From: Humibacillus sp. DSM 29435
GTDB lineage: Bacteria > Actinomycetota > Actinomycetes > Actinomycetales > Dermatophilaceae
Direction of reading: 5' to 3'
Assembly: GCF_001758225.1 (NCBI RefSeq)
Contig: NZ_MAST01000034.1
Coordinates: 248,001-312,000, forward strand
DNA: 64,000 nt
Positions 33,526-42,133 of the stretch are shown here, piece by piece. Each line of letters opens with the position of its first letter. Position 1 is the first letter of the stretch. The position numbers and the translations under genes are program-made. The notes under the pieces were generated by a model. The model saw only the letters and a program-made list of their open reading frames with translations. It ran no database searches and was not told the origin of the DNA.

Positions 33526-36306
33526 TCACCATGCATCCGTGCGCTGACCACGACGCTCGCGGTCGACCAGCAGCTCCGTGCGCAGCCGAGACGCCAGCGG
33601 TTCGTACAGTCGCCGTGCGAGCTCGTCCAGCTCCTGGGCTGTCGTAGCGGTACGGGCCGACGGTGTTCCGGCGGGCTCTTCGCGGATGCCGCTGGGCCCA
33701 CTGACCGTCACCACCTCGCTCACGCGCGACTGGCCTGCGGAGACCGGCGCCTCAGCAACTCCTGCCGCCACGGGATCGAGAGTGGGTTGCACCGCCAGGC
33801 CTATCTGCCCGTTGCCCGCCGGCGAAGAGACCACCGGCATGTCGACGGTGGCCGGGCTCTCGTACGGTGCGGCCACGCTCAAGGGGCGACCTGACGTCGC
33901 CACGGCCTGCCGAGGCCCCCGAACCAGTCCGGGTAGCCACCGCTGCACCGGGAGGTCACCCGACCCCGGGGTCGTCGGCGTGAACGCCGAGGTGATCGGC
34001 CGCAGGCCGACCGGGCCGGAGGCGGGCACACGCGCCGGGTCAGACATCACGGCGCTTGCCGGCCCTGCCCCCGACGACCTCTGCACCGCGAAGGAGCCCT
34101 GCTGAAGTGAGGTCCCGGGTGGGGGATGCGCCCCGGACGGTCCGGACGGTCGGGACGGCGACAGCGGCCCTGACCACGCCGTAGTTCCGGTAGCGGGTGC
34201 CCCCGGTCGCACGACCACGAGCGGCGGCAGAGAGTCCTTTCGGCGCTGGAGCACGGGCGTCTCGATACCCGGCTCCTGCCGCGTCTCGGTGGCCGCGACC
34301 GGCCAGGACTGAAGGGCCTCGTTGCTCCGCGCCTCGATGGTCGACTCGGGCCGCTCAGCGGGAGCCACGACGATCTGCGGGTCGGGTGAGGGAGGCCCAC
34401 CGCGGTGTGATCGCTGTAGCGCCAACGTCGGACGTGCTGTTTCCATCGTCACTCGACCCGAGCCTGAGCTCGGAGGACGTGGCTGGGCCCTGTCTGACGT
34501 CTGGACCGAGGTGGTGCGGGCCGGCTGGGCTGGACCGTGGGGGCGGGCGGCAGCCGACCGCTGCAGCTGGACCGTCGAGCGTTGCACCTGAGCCGACGAG
34601 GCAGCGGAAGCCAGCACCCGTACGGACGGGGCGGCAGCCGGGGCCACCGGCATCCGAACCAACGGCCCGGGCCCGGCTGCAAGGACGGGCAACGTCGGGA
34701 GCTCTGACGGTGTGGGACCAGCGAGGCTGGCAGCACGCTGGACTGGCGCGTACCGAGCTGACCCGGACCCGGACCCGGCTTCGTGCTGTGGTGGATGGCC
34801 GCCTTCCGGCCACGCACCAGCCTCGGCCCCGTTGGCGACGCCGCGCGCCGGCCCGTCTTCGGCGCCGTCAATGTCGGTTGCCTGGTTCAGCACCTCTGGG
34901 TGCGAGGGAGCCGGGCTGCGAGACACCGTTGGACTCGACACGACGACTCGTTGGGCCACTGCGTCAAGGGTGTTGGCCTCGGTCAGCGGGGCCGGCCGCG
35001 TTCCCGACCCGGTCACGGGCATGGCCACCAGAAGGTCGTCAAAGGGCTCCACCACGATGGGCGCCGGGCCCACGTCCACCTGCACGTCCGAGACCCTGGC
35101 GTCACGAACCTCCTCGCGCGTCGAGTCGCCACCACCGGTCCCGTGCTGGGTGCCGGAGTGTGCCGGTGTCGACGGATCGCCCAGTGGAGAGTGCGTCAGG
35201 AGTTGAGCTGAGTCAGGAACCGTGCCCGCCTCGGTCACCGACTGCTCCGACGGTTGTGGCCCCTGAACGTCAGCCGCCGCCGGGGAGGTGGTTCCACCCG
35301 GTGGTACGAACGACGCCTGCACGATCGGGGTGTCGGTCGGCGGCTGACGGACCGGAAGGCTACGGGTGAGGGGCCGCGGCCCTTCCGGCAGCGGCGTTCC
35401 CAGGCCCAGCCGCCCCGGTCGGGTGGCTCCGCGAGGGGATGGCGTCGAGCGTTGGACGTTGGGTATGAGCGACCCGAACGGGGCCGCAGGGCGGGGCCAC
35501 GTCGTTGGGGTCCCGGGAATGTCGACAACCGTTGCGCCCCCAGAAGCTCCGTCCTCCAGCCTCGCAGCTCTCGCCGTCTCACCGACGGCTGCGGTGTCGC
35601 CGGAGGGGCCCGGCGCTTGGGGGGCTGCGACCGTTCGCTGAAGCGATCGTGAAGGACGGCCGAGCAGCGGGAGCTCCGGGAGCCGAGCGAGGTCTACGCC
35701 TACGGAGGTCGGGCCCTGGCGATCGGGCGCCTCAATGGCAGCAAGGTCATCCGCCGCAGGATCGATATCCGGCCCGACCTCCGCGTTGGGGGCCACCGCC
35801 GGGAGTGCCTCGGCCGCGAGCTGCACGATGGGGAGCCCCCGGGCCGGCGCCGCGACGAGGCGGCGCAGGGTCGCCTGCTCGGGGTGGACGATGCGTGGGA
35901 AAGCCAGTCGGTCGGCATCCGGTTCCGACGATGCGTGCGTCCTGCTCACCACGGGCGGGTGCCGCGGGTTCGTCCCGTCCGGATACGGGTTCCCCATCGG
36001 GGGCGCAGCCGCGCGCAGTGACCCGCCCTCGCTGTGGTTCGCGGCGGTCATCGGGCGGCTGCTCAGCTCGCGAGGCATCACCCCGAGGAACGCCGGCGAG
36101 CTCCAGGCCGCCAGGGTTGGCGCGAAGGAGGTGAAGCTCGCCACGGTCGGCATGTCAGTCACCTGTCGCTGCAAGGGCTCCATGCTGGCCCAGCCCGCCG
36201 GCGACACCCTCGCAGGAGCAGATCTCATCGGTGCGGCTGCCGGCACGACCGCGTCATCCGACGCAGCTGCCTCGCGCTCGCGCGACCCCTTCCACGGCCA
36301 TTGCAC
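33526..36306 (-). CDS. large disordered eCIS-locus protein with repeated QR motifs
   Basis: This 926-aa protein is dominated by Pro, Ser, Thr, Ala, Val and Gly, with almost no predicted order. The short motif [LV]QR[STAQRW] recurs at least ten times, including PLQRQ, SLQRT, NVQRS, PVQRA, QVQRS, QLQRS, ALQRS, VLQRR, AVQRS and PVQRW. The N-terminus (MQWPWKGSRE) and the C-terminal 45 residues (ATTAQELDELARRLYEPLASRLRTELLVDRERRGQRT) look more ordered, the latter as a helix. I do not recognise a family. It sits where no classical component is expected, between the Afp6-like and tube-2 genes, and no other tape-measure candidate is present. It could therefore be a tape-measure substitute or lumen scaffold. 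The GTG start follows AGGAG at 9 nt. Confidence 0.6.
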   Translation of the reverse strand: MQWPWKGSREREAAASDDAVVPAAAPMRSAPARVSPAGWASMEPLQRQVTDMPTVASFTSFAPTLAAWSSPAFLGVMPRELSSRPMTAANHSEGGSLRAAAPPMGNPYPDGTNPRHPPVVSRTHASSEPDADRLAFPRIVHPEQATLRRLVAAPARGLPIVQLAAEALPAVAPNAEVGPDIDPAADDLAAIEAPDRQGPTSVGVDLARLPELPLLGRPSRSLQRTVAAPQAPGPSGDTAAVGETARAARLEDGASGGATVVDIPGTPTTWPRPAAPFGSLIPNVQRSTPSPRGATRPGRLGLGTPLPEGPRPLTRSLPVRQPPTDTPIVQASFVPPGGTTSPAAADVQGPQPSEQSVTEAGTVPDSAQLLTHSPLGDPSTPAHSGTQHGTGGGDSTREEVRDARVSDVQVDVGPAPIVVEPFDDLLVAMPVTGSGTRPAPLTEANTLDAVAQRVVVSSPTVSRSPAPSHPEVLNQATDIDGAEDGPARGVANGAEAGAWPEGGHPPQHEAGSGSGSARYAPVQRAASLAGPTPSELPTLPVLAAGPGPLVRMPVAPAAAPSVRVLASAASSAQVQRSTVQLQRSAAARPHGPAQPARTTSVQTSDRAQPRPPSSGSGRVTMETARPTLALQRSHRGGPPSPDPQIVVAPAERPESTIEARSNEALQSWPVAATETRQEPGIETPVLQRRKDSLPPLVVVRPGAPATGTTAWSGPLSPSRPSGPSGAHPPPGTSLQQGSFAVQRSSGAGPASAVMSDPARVPASGPVGLRPITSAFTPTTPGSGDLPVQRWLPGLVRGPRQAVATSGRPLSVAAPYESPATVDMPVVSSPAGNGQIGLAVQPTLDPVAAGVAEAPVSAGQSRVSEVVTVSGPSGIREEPAGTPSARTATTAQELDELARRLYEPLASRLRTELLVDRERRGQRTDAW

Positions 36307-36309
36307 CGT

Positions 36310-36468
36310 TCACCGCTCCTCTGCCATTCGAGAGTTGATGTCTGCGATCTCCTTGACGTAGCGACGGCGTTGACCGTGCTCGAGGTCGAGGATGTCGTCG
36401 AGATCCCAGTGGAAGTGGTAAGCGACGTACGCGACCTCTTCGTGGATCCGGTCGGGCGCGTACGTCAC
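36310..36468 (-). CDS. DUF6760 small eCIS protein (Afp6-like)
   Basis: This 52-aa protein has TYAPDRIHEEVAYVAYHFHW followed by DLDDILDLEHGQRRRYVKEIADIN. This matches the short proteins I know from actinobacterial eCIS loci as DUF6760. The start is a GTG overlapping the preceding stop (GTGA). Its position between the tube and the later structural genes equals that of Afp6. The role is unknown, probably assembly. Confidence 0.8.
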   Translation of the reverse strand: MTYAPDRIHEEVAYVAYHFHWDLDDILDLEHGQRRRYVKEIADINSRMAEER

Positions 36469-36923
36469 GATTCCCCCAGGCGCCCACCGGAAAGGTCCAC
36501 GGCAAACCGGTGGGAGCACTCTGGGCAGGTCACCGCGGCGCGGGTGTGGCCTTCCGTGTTGACCCGGCGGTAGAAGTCCTGCAGGAAGGCCACGTCACTG
36601 GCGAACATGTTCTCGATGACGTTGGAGGTGATCGCGGGCACAGTACCCAGGGCGAGGATGACCCGAGCGAGCAGCACCACGGTGGTGAAGGCCGGGTTCT
36701 CCATGACCCGAGCGTCATAGAGGGGCAGTAGCTCGTCACGCGCGGTCGCGAGACGCATCGTGCCGCTTCGGTGCACCACACCGTCGCCGTCCACGTAGCC
36801 GCGGGGCAGCTCGAACTGGAACTCGGTGCGCAGCACAGGCCGCTCGGGGGCGAACGACACCGGTCGATCCAGGTCGAGCGTATCGACCGGAGCAGCCAGC
36901 GTGTTCTCCCGCGAGCGCTGCAT
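36465..36923 (-). CDS. eCIS assembly protein with C-terminal CxxC
   Basis: This 152-aa protein has an N-terminal EFQFELPRGYVDGDGVVHRSGTMRLATARDELLPL block, as in phage tail assembly and baseplate chaperone-like proteins. A middle helical segment (VVLLARVILALGTVPAITSNVIENMFASDVAFLQDFYRRVN) follows, and a terminal half zinc finger CPECSHRF. Homologues lie next to tube genes in related eCIS loci, and a chaperone role for the tube is likely. The start overlaps the tube-1 stop (TGATG). Confidence 0.75.
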   Translation of the reverse strand: MQRSRENTLAAPVDTLDLDRPVSFAPERPVLRTEFQFELPRGYVDGDGVVHRSGTMRLATARDELLPLYDARVMENPAFTTVVLLARVILALGTVPAITSNVIENMFASDVAFLQDFYRRVNTEGHTRAAVTCPECSHRFAVDLSGGRLGES

Positions 36924-37369
36924 CACGCCACCGTCGACTCGTCGAAGCACATCGTGAACTTCTCCGTTGCCGCCTCGGCTGCTCCGGCCTTGAGGCTGCT
37001 CACCTCGACACTCTTCACCCAGACGTTCGTGAAGCTGATCGTCTTGATCGTCTGACCCTTGTAGTCGGTCACCTCGACCGCGGCCGTCTTGCGGGACCCG
37101 GCGACGTCACCCTCCATCACCTTCTTGAGCCAGTCGGTGATCGTCTTGCTGTCGGTGAGGCCTCTGGTCACCGTGATCTCGCCCCCCTTGGGACGGCCGA
37201 TGAGGTTGCGAACGATGAACTTGCCGTCCTTGGTCTGCTGCTTCATCTCGATCTTGTCCACCTCGGACTTGAGGCCGCTGACCTCGATCACCTTGGGGAC
37301 CTCGATGCCATCGAGGACGAACTTGAAACCGTTGGCCGCTGCAGAGTCGAGCGGGTCAGCTAGTGGCAT
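36923..37369 (-). CDS. eCIS inner tube protein 1 (Afp1-like)
   Basis: This 148-aa phage tail tube family protein has ANGFKFVLDGIEVPKVIEVSGLKSEVDKIEMKQQ, GRPKGGEITVTRGLTDSKTITDWLKKV and a C-terminal VSFTNVWVKSVEVSSLKAG-like block. It should be the main hexameric tube subunit, and it follows the sheath by 32 nt. The next gene overlaps its stop, so it is expressed together with its probable chaperone. Confidence 0.93.
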   Translation of the reverse strand: MPLADPLDSAAANGFKFVLDGIEVPKVIEVSGLKSEVDKIEMKQQTKDGKFIVRNLIGRPKGGEITVTRGLTDSKTITDWLKKVMEGDVAGSRKTAAVEVTDYKGQTIKTISFTNVWVKSVEVSSLKAGAAEAATEKFTMCFDESTVA

Positions 37370-37401
37370 GGCCGTGCACTCCTATTCGTGTTGGGGTCGG
37401 G

Positions 37402-38988
37402 TCACTCGTTGACGAGGCTGACGCCGCCGGAGAACTGGGACAGCTGGAAGATGACGAACTCTGCAGGCTTGACCGGCGCGATACCGACCTGGCAGACCAC
37501 CTGACCGGCGTCGATGCCTTCGGCCGGGTTGGTCTCGGAGTCGCACTTGACGAAGTACGCCTCATCCGGCGTCATGCCGAACAACGCGCCCTTGCGCCAC
37601 TCGTTGACGAGGAAGGCGCTGATGGTTCGCCGAATCCGAGCCCAGAGGGCTGGGTCGTTCGGCTCGAACACGGTCCACTGCGTACCGATGAGAATCGACT
37701 CCTCGACGTAGTTGAAGAGGCGACGCACGTTGAGATAGCGCCAGGCCGGGTCACTCGAGAGGGTGCGCGCCCCCCACACCCGGATGCCTCGGCCAGGGAA
37801 GGTCCGAATGCAGTTGATCCCGACGGGATTGAGCAGGTCATGCTCCGCACTGGTGATCCTGGTCTGCAGGCTGATCGCCCCTCGGACGATCTCGTTGGCG
37901 GGCGCCTTGTGCACCCCTCGCTCACTGTCACTGCGGGCCCAGATACCGGCCACGTGGCCGCTCGGCGGGACGAACTTCGCCACCCCGGAGGCGGGGTCGA
38001 ACACCTTGGCGTACGGCCAGTAGAGCGTCGCGAACTTCGAGTCGTAGCCGGCCTCGCCCACCCGCCAGTCCTTGATCTGCTGGGCGTTGAGGTCAGGTGG
38101 CGGGTCGAGGATGGCGACCCGGTCACCCATGAGCTCGCAGTGCGCGATGACGGCGAGCTGCACGGCCTTGAAGCCCTCCGCGTCGATCGCCCCCTGCTCT
38201 AGAGCCGAGACGAGATCGGGGACGGCCACCATGGTGACCTCGTCGACCGCCTCGAGGGCGCTGAACCCGGTGCGTCGGGCCACGTCCCCGACGTAGTCGC
38301 TCGGTGACACCGGTACTCCCCCGGCGACCGCCACCTCGTCGCTGACCGTCGCGGGCGCGGTCAGGTCGGTGGTGCCGTTGGCCGGCTTGGTCACCGTCGC
38401 CGCCTGAGGCTCCTCGACGGTGATGATCTTGGACTTCTGGTTCACCTTCGTCACGACGTAGTCGGCGCCCTTGGTGGCGCTGAGGTTGTCGAAGGTCTCG
38501 GTCGGCTTTCCGTCCACGGCGACGACGAGCTTGAACTGGTCGGTCGACGACGAGCCCGGGCTCGCGTCCGTGACCTCGATGGTCACCGACTTGCGCGCGG
38601 CCGAGCCGATGGCGGTCATCGTCAGGCCGCCGAGGATGGCCTGCGGCGGCCCGACCTCGGGCTGCTGCCCGGCCGCGGCGCCGTTGCCGTTGGTCGGTGA
38701 GCTGCCGTTCGTGGCGCCGGCAACACCGCTGCCGATCCGAACGATGAAGCAGTTGTTGCCACCGTTCTGCATGTACCCATAGACCGCATGGGCCAGATAG
38801 GTGTCCGGCTGGAAGTCGCCGAAGGTCTCGGCGAACTGGGTCCAGTTCGAGACGAGGGTGGGTTGGTTCAGTGGTCCACTGTCCGCAAATCCCACAAAGG
38901 CCGCGACCGCGGTGCCCACGCCTTCGATCGGCCGCGAACCGGCCTCGACCTCTTCGACGTAGACGCCGGGTGACAGATAGTTCGGCAT
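37402..38988 (-). CDS. eCIS contractile sheath protein (Afp2-like)
   Basis: This 528-aa tail sheath protein starts YLSPGVYVEEVEAGSRPIEGVGTAVAAFVGFADSGP, the extended N-terminal arm that knits sheath subunits. The conserved C-terminal domain has WRYLNVRRLFNYVEESILIGTQWTVFEPNDPALWARIRRTISAFL. A variable outer domain (residues 90-240) carries Gly/Asn-rich sequence. Only one sheath gene is present, whereas Afp has three. The ribosome site GAGGAGGGGGC is strong, in keeping with a high-copy product. Confidence 0.95.
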   Translation of the reverse strand: MPNYLSPGVYVEEVEAGSRPIEGVGTAVAAFVGFADSGPLNQPTLVSNWTQFAETFGDFQPDTYLAHAVYGYMQNGGNNCFIVRIGSGVAGATNGSSPTNGNGAAAGQQPEVGPPQAILGGLTMTAIGSAARKSVTIEVTDASPGSSSTDQFKLVVAVDGKPTETFDNLSATKGADYVVTKVNQKSKIITVEEPQAATVTKPANGTTDLTAPATVSDEVAVAGGVPVSPSDYVGDVARRTGFSALEAVDEVTMVAVPDLVSALEQGAIDAEGFKAVQLAVIAHCELMGDRVAILDPPPDLNAQQIKDWRVGEAGYDSKFATLYWPYAKVFDPASGVAKFVPPSGHVAGIWARSDSERGVHKAPANEIVRGAISLQTRITSAEHDLLNPVGINCIRTFPGRGIRVWGARTLSSDPAWRYLNVRRLFNYVEESILIGTQWTVFEPNDPALWARIRRTISAFLVNEWRKGALFGMTPDEAYFVKCDSETNPAEGIDAGQVVCQVGIAPVKPAEFVIFQLSQFSGGVSLVNE

Positions 38989-39235
38989 GCCCCCTCCTCG
39001 ACTGGTTCAGGCGCTTCTCGGCCGGGTCCGGGAGCGCTGAGACCCAGCCTTCGTCACCCTTGCCCCTCGAGCACGTCCGTCAGCGCGTCTGCTCGGGTAA
39101 CAGCGGCTGCCCCATCGGGCGACGGGGACAGTCGTCGGGCGGGCCAGAACGGATCCCGCCGACACCGATCCCCAGAGCACCGTCCCGCGGCGCCATCCGA
39201 CCGGATGCCGATCACGCCGTTCCCGAGCGGACACC
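38989..39235. other. gap inside the eCIS operon, no firm gene
   Basis: These 247 bp separate the DUF4157 and sheath genes. On the minus strand a 61-codon frame begins at a GTG (39239) overlapping the DUF4157 stop (GTGA) and ends at 39054. The overlap is like its neighbours', but the product is Arg/Gly-rich and has no recognisable domain. A promoter for the structural genes could lie here; I see no clear box. Confidence 0.4.
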
Positions 39236-39940
39236 TCACTCAGCGGTGGCGTCCTCGTCTTCCTCACGCTGGACGAAGGCGCCCTGCACCGCTTCCTCGT
39301 CTTCCTCACGCTGGACGAAGGCGCCCTGCACCGCTTCCTCGTCTTCCGCCGCGCGCTGGACACCGAGGGAGGCTGGGCGAGACATGACGTGCTCCGCATT
39401 GGCCGAGGCCTCGCGCTCGAAACGGTCCGACGGGTCGCTCACCTTGATCCCACCCTCCATGGGAGTCCCGTCGACGGGCCCGGAGCGCTGCTGGATCACG
39501 TGGGTCAGCTCGTGGGCGAGCATCGTCTTGCCGGCCTGCGAGTCGGTGTCGTAGCTGCCCCGCTGGAAGACGATGTTGGACCCGACCGTGAAGGCGTGCG
39601 CACTGACTGCGCGAGCCGACTGGTGCGCCTCGTCCCCCGTATGCACCCGTACGTCGGAGAAGTCGGCTCCGAGCCGAGACTCCATGTCCTCGCGCACCGG
39701 CTCGGCAAGCGGGCTGCCCGAGCTGTTGGCCAGGACGTTCAGCACCGGGCTCCTCATGATCGTCCCGGAGGCCGCGTTGCCGACCGTCCGCTGCAGCTGG
39801 AGCAACCCGGCCGGACCGACCACGTCGCCACGACCTGCCGCCGCCGCCCTGAAGAGCGTCGGGTCAGACCGCTCGTCGATTCTGGCTGCCGTGGGTCGCA
39901 GCGAGTCGCTTGCGCTGCGCTCGTGCTCGTGTGCGTGCAT
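39236..39940 (-). CDS. DUF4157 domain protein of the eCIS locus
   Basis: In this 234-aa protein residues 47-57 read [12 protein letters not shown], the eCIS-linked N-terminal motif. Residues 77-152 are the DUF4157 domain ([22 protein letters not shown] ... [14 protein letters not shown] ... [10 protein letters not shown]) with a zincin-type HELTH at 143-147. DUF4157 is strongly linked to eCIS in the literature, and whether it is a peptidase, a cargo carrier or a cargo itself is not settled. The C-terminus carries two and a half copies of an acidic 14-residue repeat ([14 protein letters not shown]). The ATG at 39940 follows GGAGG by 9 nt; an upstream frame extension has no ribosome site. Confidence 0.88.
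   Translation of the reverse strand: MHAHEHERSASDSLRPTAARIDERSDPTLFRAAAAGRGDVVGPAGLLQLQRTVGNAASGTIMRSPVLNVLANSSGSPLAEPVREDMESRLGADFSDVRVHTGDEAHQSARAVSAHAFTVGSNIVFQRGSYDTDSQAGKTMLAHELTHVIQQRSGPVDGTPMEGGIKVSDPSDRFEREASANAEHVMSRPASLGVQRAAEDEEAVQGAFVQREEDEEAVQGAFVQREEDEDATAE
39253..39347 (-). repeat. 42-bp tandem repeat in the DUF4157 gene
   Basis: Two identical 42-bp units (39253-39294 and 39295-39336) and an 11-bp partial third unit encode [14 protein letters not shown]. The perfect identity suggests recent duplication. Unit loss or gain keeps the frame. Confidence 0.9.
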
Positions 39941-40078
39941 CTTCGCTCGCCTCCACCCGAACCGTTCTGTCACCGATGCTCCCAAGCTCCTCCGGATGGC
40001 GAGCGCCTGTCACGGGCCAGCAGGCGGCCCTCGGGGCACTGGTCCGTGCCCCTTCGGGCAGCCGCGGCGAGCGTTCGG

Positions 40079-42133
40079 TCAGAGGAGCAACGAGTGGTAC
40101 CTGCCGAACTCCTGTGCCAGGCAGAGCCGCCCGAGCTTGCGGTACTCCCGCTCGACCGCCTTGACCAGCTCCCTCATCGAGACCGCGCCGTCACGGTCTG
40201 CCGCCAGGTAGGCGGCGGTGACGGCCGCCGAGCGGATTCCGCCACCGCTGAGCACGAACGCTGTGGAGCAGAACTCGAGGTCGAGCAGACCAGTGGTCGG
40301 GAGGGGAGCAAGGCAGGACCGCCACAGGGCGAGGCGGTGCGGCGCGTCCGGCAGCGGGAAGTCGACCAGCACGTCAAGACGACGGGTGAACGCCTCGTCG
40401 ATGTTGGAGCGAAGGTTGGTCGCCAGGATCGCGAGGCCGTCGAAGCTCTCCATCCGTTGGAGCAGGTAGGCACTCTCGACGTTGGCGTAGCGGTCGTGGG
40501 CATCCTTGACCTCGGACCGCTTGCCGAAGACCGCGTCGGCCTCGTCGAAAAGGAGCACCCCGTTGACTCCGGCTGCCGCCGTGAAGATCCGGTCGAGGTT
40601 CTTCTCGGTCTCCCCGATGTACTTGTCCACCAGCGTGGACAGGTCGACGACGTAGAGGTCGAGGCCGAGATCTCCGGCCACCACCTCGGCCGCCATCGTC
40701 TTTCCGGTGCCGGAGTCACCGGCGAACAGGGCGGCCACCCCGAGGCCACGACCGCCACCGGGCCGCATGGACCACTCGCCGAGGACCCGCTCGCGGTGAC
40801 GTCCGCGCGCTGCTACCTCGTGGAGCGCTGTCCGGGTCGGGGGAGGCAGCACGAGGTCGTCCCACCCCACGCGGGGCTCGATCCGGCGGGCCAGGCGCTG
40901 CAGGGCGCTCCCGTTCTCCGACCGCGCCCCTGACCGGACGTGCTCGAGGGTGACCACGCCATCTGTCGTCAGCCGGGACTGTTGTCGGGCGCTCGTTGCG
41001 GCCCGCGGCACCTGCCCGGGCCTCATCAGGAACTGCGAGGTGGCCCTACCCGGGTCGAAGCCGAGCCCGGACCCGCGAAAGGTCTCGCTCCACAGGCGCC
41101 CGCGCTCGGTCGCGGTGCTGGCTGGGACGTCGACGAGCAGCGGTGGGTCAGGCGACCAGAGCGGGTCCCAGGGGCTGCTGCCGACCAGGAGCAGGGGCAG
41201 GGGAAGGGCACGCAGGGCCGACAGCCCCTCGAGCGACCCGCCGATCGCCTCGACCGGTGAGGGGATGAGCCCGCAGCATCGCATCCGCGCCTCTCGGGCC
41301 GCCGCGCGCGCTGCGGCCACTGGCTCGGGCAGACGAGACAGGTGCGCGAGGTCGAGGACCAGGCCGTCGAGACCGGTCCGTCGCAAGGCGTCGAGCGCGA
41401 CGAGCACGCCGGACCCGGTGGGGGGCTCTCGCAGGTAGCAGAGCCGGCTGCCGGCCCTCAGCGCTCGGGCCAGCGCAGACCCGTCCCCCCAGGCCACGGC
41501 AGGCGGGGGCACCACGACCCCGGCGAGGATCGCGTCGAGCTGGTCACTCCCGAGCAGGTGGGCCACGACGCGGTCCGGAACGCGCACGGCCCGACCCGGG
41601 AAGGGCCGGTCCTGGTCGTCGAGCACGAGCAGACCGGCCTCGATGAGCGGGCCGCTCGTGAGTCGTTCGCGCCCCGAGGCGGACGACAGAGGCACCCCAC
41701 ACAGAGCCAGGGCCACTCCGGCCGACGGTCGGCGGCGGGTCACATCGTCGTTGAGGTAGCCGAAGAGCTGCTCGAACCGCACGTCGAGGTCACCGGCCAG
41801 AGCCACCAGCAGCAGGTCGACGTCGAGGCCGGAGAGCCCACAGGTTCGGGCCAGGGCCGGGAGCCGAAGCCCTGCACCGACGGGGTCTGTGACATCGCCC
41901 TCCTCCCCCGACCCGAACGACCCCTGGAGCTCATCCGCATCGAGCACCCTCGACCTGGGGTCGGACTCGGCCCTGAGGAGCCGGTCCACGGCGTCGTCGC
42001 TGAGGTACAGCCCACGGAAGGGATCGTCGGGTTGCGGGTCACCCGCCCTTCGCAGTTCTACGAGTGTTCGGATTCGCTTCTCGACAAACGACATCCGTCC
42101 CATCAGATCGGTCAGGTTGGCGGTGCCGCTCAT
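40079..42133 (-). CDS. eCIS AAA+ ATPase (Afp15-like)
   Basis: This 684-aa protein has a winged N-terminal half (YLSDDAVDRLLRAE ... LRLPALARTCGLSGLDVDLLLVALAGDLD) and a C-terminal AAA+ core. Walker A is FAGDSGTGKTMAAE near residue 475, and Walker B is GVLLFDEADAVFGKRSEVKDAHDRYAN near 528. It is the conserved eCIS ATPase needed for particle assembly or cargo loading. The start overlaps the stop of the DUF4255 gene (ATGA). All catalytic motifs look intact. Confidence 0.94.
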   Translation of the reverse strand: MSGTANLTDLMGRMSFVEKRIRTLVELRRAGDPQPDDPFRGLYLSDDAVDRLLRAESDPRSRVLDADELQGSFGSGEEGDVTDPVGAGLRLPALARTCGLSGLDVDLLLVALAGDLDVRFEQLFGYLNDDVTRRRPSAGVALALCGVPLSSASGRERLTSGPLIEAGLLVLDDQDRPFPGRAVRVPDRVVAHLLGSDQLDAILAGVVVPPPAVAWGDGSALARALRAGSRLCYLREPPTGSGVLVALDALRRTGLDGLVLDLAHLSRLPEPVAAARAAAREARMRCCGLIPSPVEAIGGSLEGLSALRALPLPLLLVGSSPWDPLWSPDPPLLVDVPASTATERGRLWSETFRGSGLGFDPGRATSQFLMRPGQVPRAATSARQQSRLTTDGVVTLEHVRSGARSENGSALQRLARRIEPRVGWDDLVLPPPTRTALHEVAARGRHRERVLGEWSMRPGGGRGLGVAALFAGDSGTGKTMAAEVVAGDLGLDLYVVDLSTLVDKYIGETEKNLDRIFTAAAGVNGVLLFDEADAVFGKRSEVKDAHDRYANVESAYLLQRMESFDGLAILATNLRSNIDEAFTRRLDVLVDFPLPDAPHRLALWRSCLAPLPTTGLLDLEFCSTAFVLSGGGIRSAAVTAAYLAADRDGAVSMRELVKAVEREYRKLGRLCLAQEFGRYHSLLL

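Noticed and set aside
39054-39239. 61-codon GTG-started frame overlapping the DUF4157 stop
   Set aside because: The overlap is suggestive, but the product is Arg/Gly-rich with no domain and no hint of conservation. It is noted only under the gap entry.
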